A stretch of 64,000 nucleotides of DNA from Vogesella margarita (GCF_028548475.1 NZ_JAQQLE010000010.1:62001-126000); one strand, 5' to 3'; shown: positions 45,569 through 54,572, counted from the first letter of the stretch. A program made the numbers and translations. Notes: generated by a model from the letters alone, not told the origin.

Positions 45569-45988
45569 TCATTTGCTCCAGCACGCGCTTGGCGTGGTGG
45601 TGATGCTGCCCGCCGCCTGCTGCAGCTGGATCGCGGTACAGCCGGTATCCGATGCCTGCGATTTGCCGGACACCGCCGTGGCCGTCACCACATAGCCGGT
45701 GGCGGTGGCACTACCGACGGCAATGGTGTAATAGCCGCTCTCGGTCGTCGCCGGCATGCCGATATCGGTCAGCGAGCCGTATGTGGTGTTATTGCCGCGA
45801 TACTTCTCCTGCGCAAACTGGACCGCCCGAATCGCCACCGTCGCATCGGTGCGCCGGCTTTTCTGGATATAAGCGGAGTAAGCCGGCATCGCAATCGCCG
45901 CCAGGATGCCGACAACCGCCACCACCAGCAGCAATTCAATCAGGGTAAAACCTTTACTTGTTGCCATCGATTTTTTTATAAACGTCAT
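45569..45988 (-). CDS. Type IV pilin, PilE/ComP-like minor pilin
   Basis: A 139-residue pilin with a short leader ending SKG^FTLIELLLVVAVVGILAAIAMPAYSAYIQKSRRTDAT. The body KYRGNNTTYGSLTDIGMPATTESGYYTIAV is the type IV pilin group shared by P. aeruginosa PilE and Neisseria ComP. Two Cys near the C-terminus (DTGCTAIQ and SACWSK) could form the D-region disulfide. ComP is the receptor for the Neisseria DNA uptake sequence, but function cannot be assigned from this resemblance. It is first in the operon. ATG 45988 and 45967 are both possible starts; neither has a strong RBS. Confidence 0.85.
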   Translation of the reverse strand: MTFIKKSMATSKGFTLIELLLVVAVVGILAAIAMPAYSAYIQKSRRTDATVAIRAVQFAQEKYRGNNTTYGSLTDIGMPATTESGYYTIAVGSATATGYVVTATAVSGKSQASDTGCTAIQLQQAAGSITTTPSACWSK

Positions 45989-46480
45989 AAATTGCGCTCA
46001 ATTCCGGTTGGGTGCCAGGCGTCACGCCGCAGAAAGTGATAACAGCAATTGAAATTTCTATAAAACAGCTTTAAAAACAATGCACTCACTGCAGCAGTGT
46101 AATGAATTTTGCCAGCTTGGGCGCAAAACAGCAGCAAAAATGCGCGGTCACGACCGAAAACCAGCCAACGGTGCTGAGCTTACCAACAGAGCATAGCGGA
46201 CTTATGCACCCAAGGCCCGCTCTCGCCCTTGTCGCTACTGTTTTCAGCCTAGTTGTCCCGCCATCGTTGTCAACGATGATTTAAAAGCCAACACGCTGGT
46301 GCTACAAATAGCAACAAGCCAGTCAGGATAATTAATACGCATAAATCGGGATGCAATATTCCACTCATGCACAGTTAATGCATTTGAGATAAACAACACC
46401 CAAACAAAAAGGGAAAGCCTTGCCGTACGGTCAACCACCGCGCCGGCAAACACCTTCCCGTCTTCGTTCAAGCAGCCTGC
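45989..46480. other. AT-richer spacer upstream of the pilin operon
   Basis: A 492-base spacer between dsbC and the pilin operon, both on the minus strand, lower in G+C than the genes. It must contain the pilin promoter. A 17-bp hairpin catcgttg-t-caacgatg (46262-46278) is the only clear structure. A 75-codon open frame at 46244-46471 has no RBS and no known product, so it is not called. Confidence 0.6.
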
Positions 46481-47233
46481 TTATTTTGCCGCCAGATGTC
46501 GCTCGATCTCTGCCAGCGGAATGGCACCGGCCACCAGTTCACCGCTCGGGAACACCAGCGCCGGGGTACCGCTGATGCCCAAGCGCTCGCCCAGCGCCGC
46601 GATTTCGGCCAGCGGCGTCGCGCACTTGTCGCTGCCGCCCGGCGCCTTGCCCTCGCGCATGAAGCCCAGCCAACTGCCAGCGCGATCACCGCTGCACCAT
46701 ATCTGACGCGCTTTGCGTGGCGCGTCCGGGTGCAGCTGTGCCAGCGGATAGAGGAAGGTATACACGGTCACGTTGTCCAGCTGGCTCAGCGATTCGCGCT
46801 CCAGCTTCTTGCAGAACGGGCAGTCCGGATCGGAGAACACCACCAGCTTGCGCTCGCCCTTGCCGCGCACTTCCTTGATCGCCTTGTCCAGCGGCAGCTT
46901 GGCCCAGTCAACGGTAACCTTGTTCAGCTCTGCCAGGCGCTCTTCGGTCACGCTGGTGCGGGTCTTGGTGTCGATCAGGTCGCCAGTGATCAGGTGGTCC
47001 ACCTTGGCGTCGGTGTACACCACGCTGTACTGTGCGCGCCCCTGCTGCTTCATCTTCACCACCACCTCGAACAGCCCCGCCACCGGCGCCGGCTGCACGC
47101 TACTGACTTCGTGCTGCGGAAACTTGCTCTTGAAGGCGGCGCGCACCTGGTCCGGTGTCTCGGCGGAGGCGGAGCAGGCCAGCAGCGGCAGTATCAGGGT
47201 GGCAAGGGCAAAACGGCGCATAGGCAGCATCAT
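46481..47233 (-). CDS. dsbC: Thiol:disulfide interchange protein DsbC
   Basis: A 250-residue periplasmic disulfide isomerase. The signal peptide MRRFALATLILPLLACSASA precedes ETPDQVRAAF. The N-terminal dimerisation domain (about 25-85) is followed by the thioredoxin fold with active site DCPFCKKL and the cis-Pro in SGTPALVFPSG. A second Cys pair (IWCSGD and DKCATP) matches DsbC. It lies 18 bases after the UbiF-like gene, so probably in that transcript. It could help fold the Cys-rich minor pilins just downstream, but this is inference. Confidence 0.95.
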   Translation of the reverse strand: MMLPMRRFALATLILPLLACSASAETPDQVRAAFKSKFPQHEVSSVQPAPVAGLFEVVVKMKQQGRAQYSVVYTDAKVDHLITGDLIDTKTRTSVTEERLAELNKVTVDWAKLPLDKAIKEVRGKGERKLVVFSDPDCPFCKKLERESLSQLDNVTVYTFLYPLAQLHPDAPRKARQIWCSGDRAGSWLGFMREGKAPGGSDKCATPLAEIAALGERLGISGTPALVFPSGELVAGAIPLAEIERHLAAK

Positions 47234-47251
47234 GATTGTGCTTTCTTCTGG

Positions 47252-48406
47252 TTAAAAACCCACCGCGTGGCGGGCCAGTTGTTTTTTGATCAGGGGCAGG
47301 CGGTTGGTCAGGTTAAGGCCGGCGTTGCGCAGCCAGGCAAGACCGGGCGCCTGCTTGGCGTGGAATAGCTGGAACAGCGCGTCGCAGGTCAGCTGCATGG
47401 TTCTGACCGCTTCCTTGCGCGTTCGTTCGTAGCGGCGCAGCGTCAGCCATTCGCCGCAATCGCGGGTGCCAGCCAGCACTGCGGCCAACCTTGCCGCATC
47501 CTGGAAGCCGAGGTTGACGCCCTGCCCCGCCAGCGGGTGCACAGTGTGGGCAGCGTCGCCGACCAGCGCCACCCGCTCCGCGATCACGTTGTCCGGCGTG
47601 ATCAGGCGCAGCGGAAAGGCCGCCGCCGGCGACAGCAGCGTCAGCTCGCCCAGTGCATGTTCACCCGCCTCTGCCACCACCGCCGCCAGACGTGCGTCAT
47701 CCAGCACCAGCAACGGCTCCGGCTGGCTGGTCGACCACACCATCGAGATGCGGTTGCCCGGCATCGGCAGCCAGGCGAGGATGCCGTCACCGAGGAACCA
47801 CTGCCGCGCGATATTGCCGTGCGGCCGCTCGCAAGTAAAGTTGGCCACCACGCCGCTGTGGCCGTAGGGCTTGATGCTGGCGGCGATACCGCTCTGCTGC
47901 CGCACCCAGGAATTGGCGCCGTCGGCGCCGACGATCAGCTGCGCCTGCAGCTCGCGACCGTCGTCGAGCACGATGGCCGCCTCGCGTGCGCCGTGGCGCA
48001 ACAGCTGCGGCCGCACCCCGCTCAGCAATTCGACACCGCTGTCCCGCTGCAGCTTCTGCCAGATCGTGGCCAGCAACCAGCGGTTTTCCGCGATCCATGC
48101 CAGCGCCTCGGCGCCGGCATCGGCGGCGGAAAAGGCGATCTGGCCGCCCTGGTCGCCACGGACATCCATGCTGGCGATCACACCCAGACGCGAGGCGTCC
48201 GGCCACGCGCCCAGCTGCTGCAAGAAGGCGCGGTTGGCAGGGCTGACCGCGTAGATGCGCGCGTCCCAGCCCTCTTCCAGCGCGTCAAAGCGCTCGGCCA
48301 GGCCTTCGACCAGCGCCACCCGCTTGCCCTGCTTATCCAGCGCCAGGGCCAGCGCGGCGCCGACCAGCCCGCCGCCTACCACGATTACGTCAAACTTGTC
48401 CGACAT
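47252..48406 (-). CDS. Ubiquinone-biosynthesis FAD monooxygenase (UbiF/UbiM/VisC type)
   Basis: A 384-residue flavin hydroxylase of the UbiH family. FAD motifs are FDVIVVGGGLVGAALALALDKQGKRVALVE at the N-terminus, the middle QLIVGADGANSWVR, and RVALVGDAAHTVHPLAGQGVNLGFQDA. It hydroxylates the ubiquinone ring at one of the C1, C5 or C6 positions; which one cannot be told from sequence alone. ATG 48406 is preceded by AAAGAGAAAC. It lies between ubiH (motif palindrome in the gap) and dsbC. An exact motif copy is at 47481. Confidence 0.9.
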   Translation of the reverse strand: MSDKFDVIVVGGGLVGAALALALDKQGKRVALVEGLAERFDALEEGWDARIYAVSPANRAFLQQLGAWPDASRLGVIASMDVRGDQGGQIAFSAADAGAEALAWIAENRWLLATIWQKLQRDSGVELLSGVRPQLLRHGAREAAIVLDDGRELQAQLIVGADGANSWVRQQSGIAASIKPYGHSGVVANFTCERPHGNIARQWFLGDGILAWLPMPGNRISMVWSTSQPEPLLVLDDARLAAVVAEAGEHALGELTLLSPAAAFPLRLITPDNVIAERVALVGDAAHTVHPLAGQGVNLGFQDAARLAAVLAGTRDCGEWLTLRRYERTRKEAVRTMQLTCDALFQLFHAKQAPGLAWLRNAGLNLTNRLPLIKKQLARHAVGF

Positions 48407-48439
48407 GTTTCTCTTTCTTTGTGTCCGGCGTCCGATGCC

Positions 48440-48459
48440 TGCGGCCAACGTTGGCCGCA
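48440..48459. repeat. 20-bp perfect palindrome of the dispersed motif
   Basis: tgcggccaacgttggccgca, with the motif on both strands (48441-48452 and 48447-48458). It lies in the 53-base gap between ubiH and the UbiF-like gene, whose stop at 48460 it touches. Confidence 0.92.
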
Positions 48460-49626
48460 TCAGACGCCGACACCGAATACCAGATGTCCGGCAAACGCCT
48501 TGCGCAGCGGCGGTACCGCGTCGATGGCGCTCATGCCCAGCCCGCGCAGCGCCTTCACCGTGATGCCCTGGCCGTCGAACAGGCGCACCAGGCCATGGGT
48601 AAAGCCGACCACCGCGTGGCTATCGACGCGGCGCGCGGCGCCGTAGCGGCGCAGCAGCGCGGCATCGCCCGGGTCGGCCGCGCCTTGCAGCACGTCGACC
48701 AACCCCACCGCGTCGCGCAGGCCGAGGTTGAAACCCTGTGCCGCCACCGGGTGCATGGTCTGTGCCGCGTTGCCTATCATCACCACGCGGCCGCTGTGCA
48801 CGCTGTTGAGCTGGCGTAACGCCAGCGGAAATACCGCGCGCTCACCGACGCTGACGAACTTGCCCAGCCGCTCGCCGAAGGCCTGCTGCAGCTCGGCCAG
48901 CAGCACGCTGCCGTCGGCGGCGTGCAGTCGCGCCGCCTCTTCGTGGCTGCGCGTCCACACCAGCATCATCTGCTCTCCGTGCGGCAGCAGCGCGAACGGC
49001 CCCTGCGCCGAGAAGCGCTCGTACGCGATATTGCGATGCGGCTGGCTGGCCTCGACCATCGCCAGCACCGCGCTTTGCTGGTAGTCGTGCACATGGCGCC
49101 GGATGCCGGGCAACGACTCCGCCAGCGCACCGCCCTCGGCCAGCACCAGCAGCCGGCAGGTCAGCAGATGCTGCTGCTCGTTCAGCGTCAGCGTCACGCT
49201 GGCGTAGCGTGCCAGCGACGCAACCTTGCTCACCCGCGCCTGCCACAGCACGCGCACGCCGGCCTGCTCCAGCTCCGTCGCCAGCGCCTCGGTCAGCGCC
49301 GGGTAATCCACCACCGCGCCCAGGTGCGGCAGGCCCAGATCCTGCTTTGTCAGCACGGCGCGGCCGAAGCCACCCTGTTGCGACACGTGCACGCTGTCGA
49401 TCACCGTCGCCGGCAGCGTGTCCGGCCAGGCGCCGGCGGCGGCCAACTGCTGGCGGCTGTACCACGACAGCGCCAGCGCACGCGCATCGCGCAGCGGCGC
49501 ATCCTTGGCCCGCGCCTCGATCAGCGTCACGTCACGACCGGCCTGTGCCAGCCGCAATGCCGCCAGCGCGCCAACCGGCCCGCCGCCGACGATGACAATC
49601 TCACTATGTTCGGGTACGCCTTGCAT
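48460..49626 (-). CDS. ubiH: Ubiquinone-biosynthesis FAD monooxygenase UbiH-like
   Basis: A 388-residue FAD monooxygenase. EIVIVGGGPVGALAALRLAQAGRDVTLIEAR is the dinucleotide fold; VVMIGNAAQTMHPVAAQGFNLGLRDAVGLVDVL is the ribityl-binding GD-type motif, with Asn in place of Asp (GNAAQ), as in UbiH. ATG 49626 is preceded by GAGGCGGAAC. It follows pepP by 35 bases and precedes the UbiF-like gene. pepP-ubiH-ubiI is the classical order. Confidence 0.92.
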   Translation of the reverse strand: MQGVPEHSEIVIVGGGPVGALAALRLAQAGRDVTLIEARAKDAPLRDARALALSWYSRQQLAAAGAWPDTLPATVIDSVHVSQQGGFGRAVLTKQDLGLPHLGAVVDYPALTEALATELEQAGVRVLWQARVSKVASLARYASVTLTLNEQQHLLTCRLLVLAEGGALAESLPGIRRHVHDYQQSAVLAMVEASQPHRNIAYERFSAQGPFALLPHGEQMMLVWTRSHEEAARLHAADGSVLLAELQQAFGERLGKFVSVGERAVFPLALRQLNSVHSGRVVMIGNAAQTMHPVAAQGFNLGLRDAVGLVDVLQGAADPGDAALLRRYGAARRVDSHAVVGFTHGLVRLFDGQGITVKALRGLGMSAIDAVPPLRKAFAGHLVFGVGV

Positions 49627-49661
49627 GCTCGTTCCGCCTCTCGCGGCGGCCTCGTTCAGAG

Positions 49662-50957
49662 TCAATGTTGTTTCATCAGCGCTTCGATGTCGTCGATGCG
49701 CTTCGGTACGTCGTCGGTGTACACCTGGTGGCCGTCGTCGGTCACCAGCACGTTGTCTTCAATGCGGATGCCGATATTGTGGAACGCCACCGGCACGCGG
49801 TCGTCCGGGCGGATGTACAGCCCCGGCTCGATGGTGGTGCACATGCCGCTCTGGAAGCTGCGCCACTGCCCGCCCGGGCGGCGGGCGCCGACATCGTGCA
49901 CGTCCAGCCCGATGAAATGGCCGATGCCGTGCATGTAGAAACGGCGGTAGTCGCCGGATTCGATCACACCGTCCACGCTGCCGGCCAGCAGTTTCAGGTC
50001 CAGCATACCCTGCACCAGCACCCGCAACGCGGCGTCGGCCGGCGCGTCCAGCCGCGCACCGGGCTGCACCGCGGCAATCGCCGCCAGCTGCGCCGCCAGC
50101 ACCACCTCGTACACGTCGCGCTGCGCGCCGCTGAAACGGCCATTGACCGGGAAGGTGCGGGTGATGTCTCCAGCGTAGCCGTTGAACTCGCAGCCGGCAT
50201 CGATCAACAGCAGCTCACCGTCGTTGAGTCTGGCATTGTTGGCCGCATAGTGCAGCGTGCAGGCGTTGGCACCGCCGGCGACGATGCTCTCGTACGCCGG
50301 CTGCCGAGCGCCGTGGCGCACGAAGTGATGCAGCAGCTCGGCCTCGATCTGGTACTCCATCATGCCGGGGCGGCAGGCCTGCATCGCGCGGACGTGCGCT
50401 TCGGCAGAAATGCGGCCGGCCTGTTGTAACACGGCGATTTCGCGCTCGTCTTTGATCAGGCGCATCTCGTCGATCAGTGCCAACAGGTCGCCATACTGCT
50501 GCGGCGCGTCCTTGCCGACACGCGCCTGCTGCCGTGCCTGCTGCAGATAGCCGGCGATGCGCGCATCCCAGCCATTGTCGCGCCCCACCGCCCAATACAG
50601 CGCAGGGTGGTCGGCCAGCAGCGGCGGCAGGCGTTGATCCAGCTCGCTGATGCTGTACGCCTCGTCAAAGCCGAACGCCTCCGCCGCCGCGGCCGGGCCG
50701 TAGCGGAAACCGTCCCAGATCTCGCTGTCCGGATTCTTGTCGCGACAGAACAGCAGCGCTTTGCCGGCCTTGCCGTCCAGCACCAGCACCGCCTCCGGCT
50801 CGGCAAAGCCGGTCAGGTACAGGAAATGGCTGTCGCCACGGTAGGGATAGTGGGCGTCGGCGTTGCGGATCACTTCCGGCGCGGTGGGCAGGATGGCGAT
50901 GGCGTCGCCCAGTTGCGCCAGCAGGCGCTGGCGGCGGTGTTGAAAGCTGACATGCAT
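49662..50957 (-). CDS. pepP: Xaa-Pro aminopeptidase P
   Basis: A 431-residue M24B metallopeptidase that removes N-terminal residues linked to proline. The N-terminal domain starts FQHRRQRLLAQLGDAIAILPTAPE. The pita-bread domain has metal ligands in LLIDAGCEFNGYAGDITRTFPVNGRFS (two Asp), MHGIGHFIGLDVHD (His), CTTIEPGLYI (Glu) and GIRIEDNVLVT (Glu). ATG 50957 gives the usual length. It heads the pepP-ubiH operon and faces a methyltransferase gene across a 121-base divergent promoter region. Confidence 0.95.
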   Translation of the reverse strand: MHVSFQHRRQRLLAQLGDAIAILPTAPEVIRNADAHYPYRGDSHFLYLTGFAEPEAVLVLDGKAGKALLFCRDKNPDSEIWDGFRYGPAAAAEAFGFDEAYSISELDQRLPPLLADHPALYWAVGRDNGWDARIAGYLQQARQQARVGKDAPQQYGDLLALIDEMRLIKDEREIAVLQQAGRISAEAHVRAMQACRPGMMEYQIEAELLHHFVRHGARQPAYESIVAGGANACTLHYAANNARLNDGELLLIDAGCEFNGYAGDITRTFPVNGRFSGAQRDVYEVVLAAQLAAIAAVQPGARLDAPADAALRVLVQGMLDLKLLAGSVDGVIESGDYRRFYMHGIGHFIGLDVHDVGARRPGGQWRSFQSGMCTTIEPGLYIRPDDRVPVAFHNIGIRIEDNVLVTDDGHQVYTDDVPKRIDDIEALMKQH

Positions 50958-51078
50958 GACGACTGCGTCCGGCAAGGTGGAAATCGCGCTAGTTTAGCAG
51001 AACAGGCGCACCACGCCTGCCCACCGCCACTGCGGCAACGCTTACAATTGGCCATCCCCACCGCCCCGTTAGCCCGCC

Positions 51079-51690
51079 ATGCCTACCGACCCCCACATCA
51101 GCCAGCGCACGCTGGAACACTACCAGCGCAACGCCGACGAGTTCTGGCAAGGCACCCGCGACCACGACGTCAGCCAGAACATCGCCAGCCTGCTGCGCCA
51201 CCTGCCGCCGGCGCCACAGACCATCCTCGACTTCGGCTGCGGCCCGGGCCGCGACCTGAAGACCCTGCGCGAGCTTGGCCACCTGGCGATCGGGCTCGAC
51301 GGCGCGGCGCGCTTTGTCGCGATGGCACGCGAATACAGCGGCTGCGAGGTGTGGCAGCAGGATTTCCTGCAGCTGCAACTGCCGGCGGCGCACTTCGACG
51401 GCGTGTTCGCCAATGCCGCGCTGTTCCACATCCCCGGCACCGAGCTACCGCGGGTGCTGGCGCAGTTGTTCGCCACCCTCAAGCCCGGCGGCGTGCTGTT
51501 CTGCTCCAACCCACGTGGCAACGGCGAGGAAGGCTGGCAGGGCGAGCGCTACGGCTGCTGGCACAGTTGGCCGCAATGGCAGGCGCTGTTGCAAGCCGCC
51601 GGCTTTGTCCCGCTGGAACACTACTACCGCCCGCCGGGCCTGCCACGCGAGCAGCAACCGTGGCTGGCCAGCGTATGGCGCCGCCCCTGA
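51079..51690 (+). CDS. Class I SAM-dependent methyltransferase
   Basis: A 203-residue methyltransferase. Motif I is ILDFGCGPGRDLKTLRELGHLAIGLDG; motif II/III is FDGVFANAALFHIP; then LKPGGVLFCSNPRGNGEEGWQGERYGCWHSWPQWQALLQAAGF. The fold is clear, but the substrate is not. It lies 8 bases upstream of the GNAT gene, so the two are likely co-transcribed. Confidence 0.85.
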   Translation: MPTDPHISQRTLEHYQRNADEFWQGTRDHDVSQNIASLLRHLPPAPQTILDFGCGPGRDLKTLRELGHLAIGLDGAARFVAMAREYSGCEVWQQDFLQLQLPAAHFDGVFANAALFHIPGTELPRVLAQLFATLKPGGVLFCSNPRGNGEEGWQGERYGCWHSWPQWQALLQAAGFVPLEHYYRPPGLPREQQPWLASVWRRP

Positions 51691-51698
51691 GACCCGCG

Positions 51699-52847
51699 AT
51701 GCACTGCCGCTTCCACACCGCCATCGACGACATTGCGGCCACCCTTTGGGACGCGCTCAACGTCACCGGCTCGCCCTTCCTCAGCCACGCCTTCCTGGCG
51801 GCGGCGGAGCGTCACGGCGCGGTGGCGCCGGCACTGGGCTGGCAGCCGGCGCACGTCACGCTGCACGCCGACGACGGCAGCCTGCTCGGCGCACAGCCGC
51901 TGTACCTGCGCACGCACTCGTTCGGCGACTTCTCGCACGACTGGGCGTGGGCCGATGCCTGCCAGCGTCTCGGCCGACGCTACTACCCGAAACTGGTATG
52001 TGGCATCCCCTACACCCCGGCCAGCGGCGCGCGGCAACTGATCCACCCCGACGCCGACCGCGCCGGCATCAGCCGCGCGCTGCTGCAGGCCAGCCTGCAG
52101 CTGGCTGCCGGCGAACAGGCGTCCTCGCTGCAATACCTGTATCTGGACGACGATGCCGCCCTGCGCGCGGCGCTGGCGAGCGAGGGCTTCCTGCTGCGTC
52201 GCGGCTGCCAGTTCCACTGGCACAACGCCGGCTACCGCGACTTCGACGACTTCCTCGCTGCCTTCAGTGCCGACAAGCGCAAGAAGGTGAAGCGCGAACG
52301 GCGCCGCGTCGCCGAGGCCGGCCTGCGCATCGAGGTCCGCCACGGCGAAGACATCGACGCCGCGCTGTGGCGGCAGATCTACCCGCACTACGTGTCGACC
52401 TTCCGCCGCTTCGGCAATCACCCGGCGTTCAGCCTCGGCTTCTTCCGCGAAGTTGGCCGCACGCTGGCGCGGCAGCTGGTGGTGTTTCTGGCGCGCGACG
52501 CCAGTGACATGGTAGTCGCCGCCGCCATCTGCTACCGCAGCGACGACACCCTGTACGGCCGCCATTGGGGCGCGGCGGCGGACTACCACAGCCTGCACTT
52601 TGCGCTGTGTTTCTACGAGGGCATCGCCTACTGCATCCGTGAAGGGCTGCAGCACTTCGAGCCTGGCGCCCAAGGCGAGCACAAGGTCAGCCGCGGCTTT
52701 GTGCCGCAGGCGACGTGGTCGGCGTTCCACATCGCCGACCCACGCCTGCGCGGCATGATCGGCGACTTCCTGCTGCGCGAACAGCAGGCGGTGGCGCAGT
52801 ATCAGGACGAGATGGCGGAGCATTTGCCGTTCCGGCAGCAGGACTGA
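51699..52847 (+). CDS. GNAT / FemAB-type acyltransferase (DUF482 family)
   Basis: A 382-residue cytoplasmic protein of the DUF482/peptidogalycan family. FLSHAFLAAAERHGAV, PLYLRTHSFGDFSHDWAWADACQRLGRRYYPKLVCGIPYTPASGARQL and DFDDFLAAFSADKRKKVKRERRRVAEAGL are typical. GRHWGAAADYHSLHFALCFYEGIAYCIREGLQHFEPGAQGEHKVSRGF is the conserved end. The fold is a double GNAT, presumed to transfer an acyl or aminoacyl group; the substrate is unknown. The start ATG 51699 is 8 bases after the methyltransferase stop. A motif copy (52848-52859) begins at the base after its stop. Confidence 0.85.
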   Translation: MHCRFHTAIDDIAATLWDALNVTGSPFLSHAFLAAAERHGAVAPALGWQPAHVTLHADDGSLLGAQPLYLRTHSFGDFSHDWAWADACQRLGRRYYPKLVCGIPYTPASGARQLIHPDADRAGISRALLQASLQLAAGEQASSLQYLYLDDDAALRAALASEGFLLRRGCQFHWHNAGYRDFDDFLAAFSADKRKKVKRERRRVAEAGLRIEVRHGEDIDAALWRQIYPHYVSTFRRFGNHPAFSLGFFREVGRTLARQLVVFLARDASDMVVAAAICYRSDDTLYGRHWGAAADYHSLHFALCFYEGIAYCIREGLQHFEPGAQGEHKVSRGFVPQATWSAFHIADPRLRGMIGDFLLREQQAVAQYQDEMAEHLPFRQQD

Positions 52848-52859
52848 AGGTTGGCCGCA
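52848..52859 (-). repeat. Dispersed motif copy directly after a stop codon
   Basis: aaggttggccgcag follows the TGA of the GNAT gene directly, in a 98-base convergent spacer. Confidence 0.85.
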
Positions 52860-52945
52860 GTTGATCTAGCCACGTCCTGCGGCCACTGGCGGCGGGATGG
52901 AGGCAGCGGCACGAGTGTTGAAACCGAAGCGAGATCCCTGCCGCG

Positions 52946-53908
52946 TCAGGAACCGGACGGCCTTGCGACTTCGATATCTCGCAGCGTGTCCAGCAGCGTC
53001 GCGCGCAGCGGGCCGGCCAGTGCCAGGCCGTCTTCTGCCGCCTGCTTCGCCTCGGCGGCACGGCCCTGTTGCAGCAGGATGCGCGCCAGATTGTTGTAGG
53101 CGGCCGCCAGCCGGTGCGTTGTGGCGGCGTCACGGAACACCTGCGCCGCGGCCGGCAAATCGCCGTTGGCGTACAGCGCATTGCCCAGCCCCATCGCCAG
53201 CGTGGCGTTGTGCGGCCAACGTTGCAGCGCCGCGCGATAGGCGGTAACTGCCGCGGCCGGCTTGGCGTTGCGCTCGAAGGCCACCAGCGCCCGCGTCGCA
53301 TCCGGCTCCGCGACACTCGCCGGCAGACGCCCCGGTGGCAGCGCGACGAAGGCCCAGTAGCCGCTGCGCTGCCAGGTATGGCCGAAGGTACGCAGCGTCA
53401 TCTCCTGCCGCCGCATCGGCCCCGAGCGCAGCAGCAGCAGCTCCCGCTCAAGGTCGTAACCGACCACCACCGCGTAGTGCCAGGACGGCGCCCACGATAG
53501 CCCCAGGTTCTGCAGCACCACCACCGGATGCCCAGCGTCGATCTCCTGTTTCAGCGCCGCCAGCGTGCCCGGGATGACCATCGCCACCGCGCCCTGCCGC
53601 CGCGCGCCGCTCAGCATCTCGATCTGCAGCGTGCCCTCCCGCCCCGGCAGGAACACCTGCCCCACCAGCTGCGCCGGCGTGGTGGCCAGCCCGACGGCGG
53701 ACAGGCTGGTCGCCAGCGCCGCCGGGCCGCAGAAATGGCTGGCGTCGGAAAAGAACGGGGTCTCGACCAGCTCGGCGCGGGTCGGCGCACCGGGCGCGAG
53801 CGCGACCGGCTGCAGCGGCGTGGCGCAGGCGGCCAGCAACAGCGCGCACAGCGCGGCGGGGAGCGCCCGCCGCAGCGCCCGCAACGGCCGGATCAGCGTT
53901 GTCAGCAT
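52946..53908 (-). CDS. PA2778-type C39-like cysteine peptidase lipoprotein with TPR
   Basis: A 320-residue lipoprotein. The lipobox LLAAC gives the mature Cys near residue 28. A C39-like papain-fold domain has the catalytic Cys in HFCGPAALATSLSAVG (about residue 60) and the His in WHYAVVVGYDL. A TPR-like helical region follows (about 215-315, AVTAYRAALQRWPHNATLAMGLGNALYANGDLPAAAQVF). This layout is that of the PA2778 family; its physiological role is unknown. It is 11 bases after the PA2779-like gene, its standard partner. A motif copy is at 53212. Confidence 0.88.
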   Translation of the reverse strand: MLTTLIRPLRALRRALPAALCALLLAACATPLQPVALAPGAPTRAELVETPFFSDASHFCGPAALATSLSAVGLATTPAQLVGQVFLPGREGTLQIEMLSGARRQGAVAMVIPGTLAALKQEIDAGHPVVVLQNLGLSWAPSWHYAVVVGYDLERELLLLRSGPMRRQEMTLRTFGHTWQRSGYWAFVALPPGRLPASVAEPDATRALVAFERNAKPAAAVTAYRAALQRWPHNATLAMGLGNALYANGDLPAAAQVFRDAATTHRLAAAYNNLARILLQQGRAAEAKQAAEDGLALAGPLRATLLDTLRDIEVARPSGS

Positions 53909-53919
53909 CGGCTTGCCGC

Positions 53920-54315
53920 TCAGCGCACGGAGCGGGTGAACGGGAACACCTTGGTAAAGCCGAGAATGTCGGTGACCAGCAGCACGAAGAACACAAACAG
54001 GATGGCTTCAATGATGCCGCCGGCGGGTGCCTTGTCGATCTGGTCGGCAAGGTTGGCCGCTTCCTCGTCGGTCAGCGCGGCGACACGCTCCTGCGCGCTG
54101 GCCGGATCGATGCCCAGACGCTCCATTTCGCCACGCACATTGTCGCGGGCCAGCACCGCGGCCAGCCGCGCGTGGCCGGAGTCGGGCGCGCTGGTCACCG
54201 CCAGACGGGCGACTTCCTCGGTGCTGACCATGGCGGCGTGGGCGGACTGCAGCATGCTGAGGTTGAGCATGGAGCCGCAGAGGACAAGGGCGAGCGTGCG
54301 CTGAAAGCGTTTCAT
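53920..54315 (-). CDS. PA2779-type small membrane protein
   Basis: A 131-residue protein with a signal-like N-terminus (MKRFQRTLALVLCGSMLNLSMLQSAHA). EEVARLAVTSAPDSGHARLAAVLARDNVRGEMERLGIDPASAQERVAALTDEEAANLADQIDKAPAGG is the conserved helical PA2779 core. A C-terminal membrane segment (IIEAILFVFFVLLVTDILGF) closes it. GAGGAAC before ATG 54315 sets the start. It is coupled to the peptidase gene after it. A substrate or membrane anchor for the peptidase is a reasonable guess. A motif copy is at 54049. Confidence 0.85.
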   Translation of the reverse strand: MKRFQRTLALVLCGSMLNLSMLQSAHAAMVSTEEVARLAVTSAPDSGHARLAAVLARDNVRGEMERLGIDPASAQERVAALTDEEAANLADQIDKAPAGGIIEAILFVFFVLLVTDILGFTKVFPFTRSVR

Positions 54316-54479
54316 GATGTGTTCCTCATAACAGGATAAGAAGCAGAAAACGCCGCGTCGCATGCAGCAAACCATCGAGAGAGGACGAGCGTTGAGCCAT
54401 TATAGACAGCGCATTGGCATGATCTGGCCTATTGCATGAGCGCTTGTCAACGCGGGCGTAGACGAAGCGGGACAGCCGC

Positions 54480-54491
54480 AAGGTTGGCCGC
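54480..54491 (-). repeat. Dispersed motif copy beside terminator (left direct repeat)
   Basis: caaggttggccgcaagcc, an exact motif, 12 bases from the terminator at 54503-54536. This whole unit is repeated at 55748-55808. Confidence 0.85.
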
Positions 54492-54502
54492 AAGCCGACA
54501 CA

Positions 54503-54536
54503 AAACAAAACGCCCACCGGATGACTCCAGCGGACG
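54503..54536 (-). terminator. Terminator after the solute-binding protein gene
   Basis: On the minus strand acgtccgctgga pairs with tccggtgggcgt (12 bp with three wobbles), followed by TTTTGTTTTG. Confidence 0.8.
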
Positions 54537-54572
54537 TCTTGGCGGTGCATCTCAAGCGATTCCAGGCGCACC

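Noticed and set aside
46244-46471. A 75-codon frame in the dsbC-pilin spacer
   Set aside because: Starts at TTG with no RBS and shows no family features; its hydrophobic stretch is consistent with chance.
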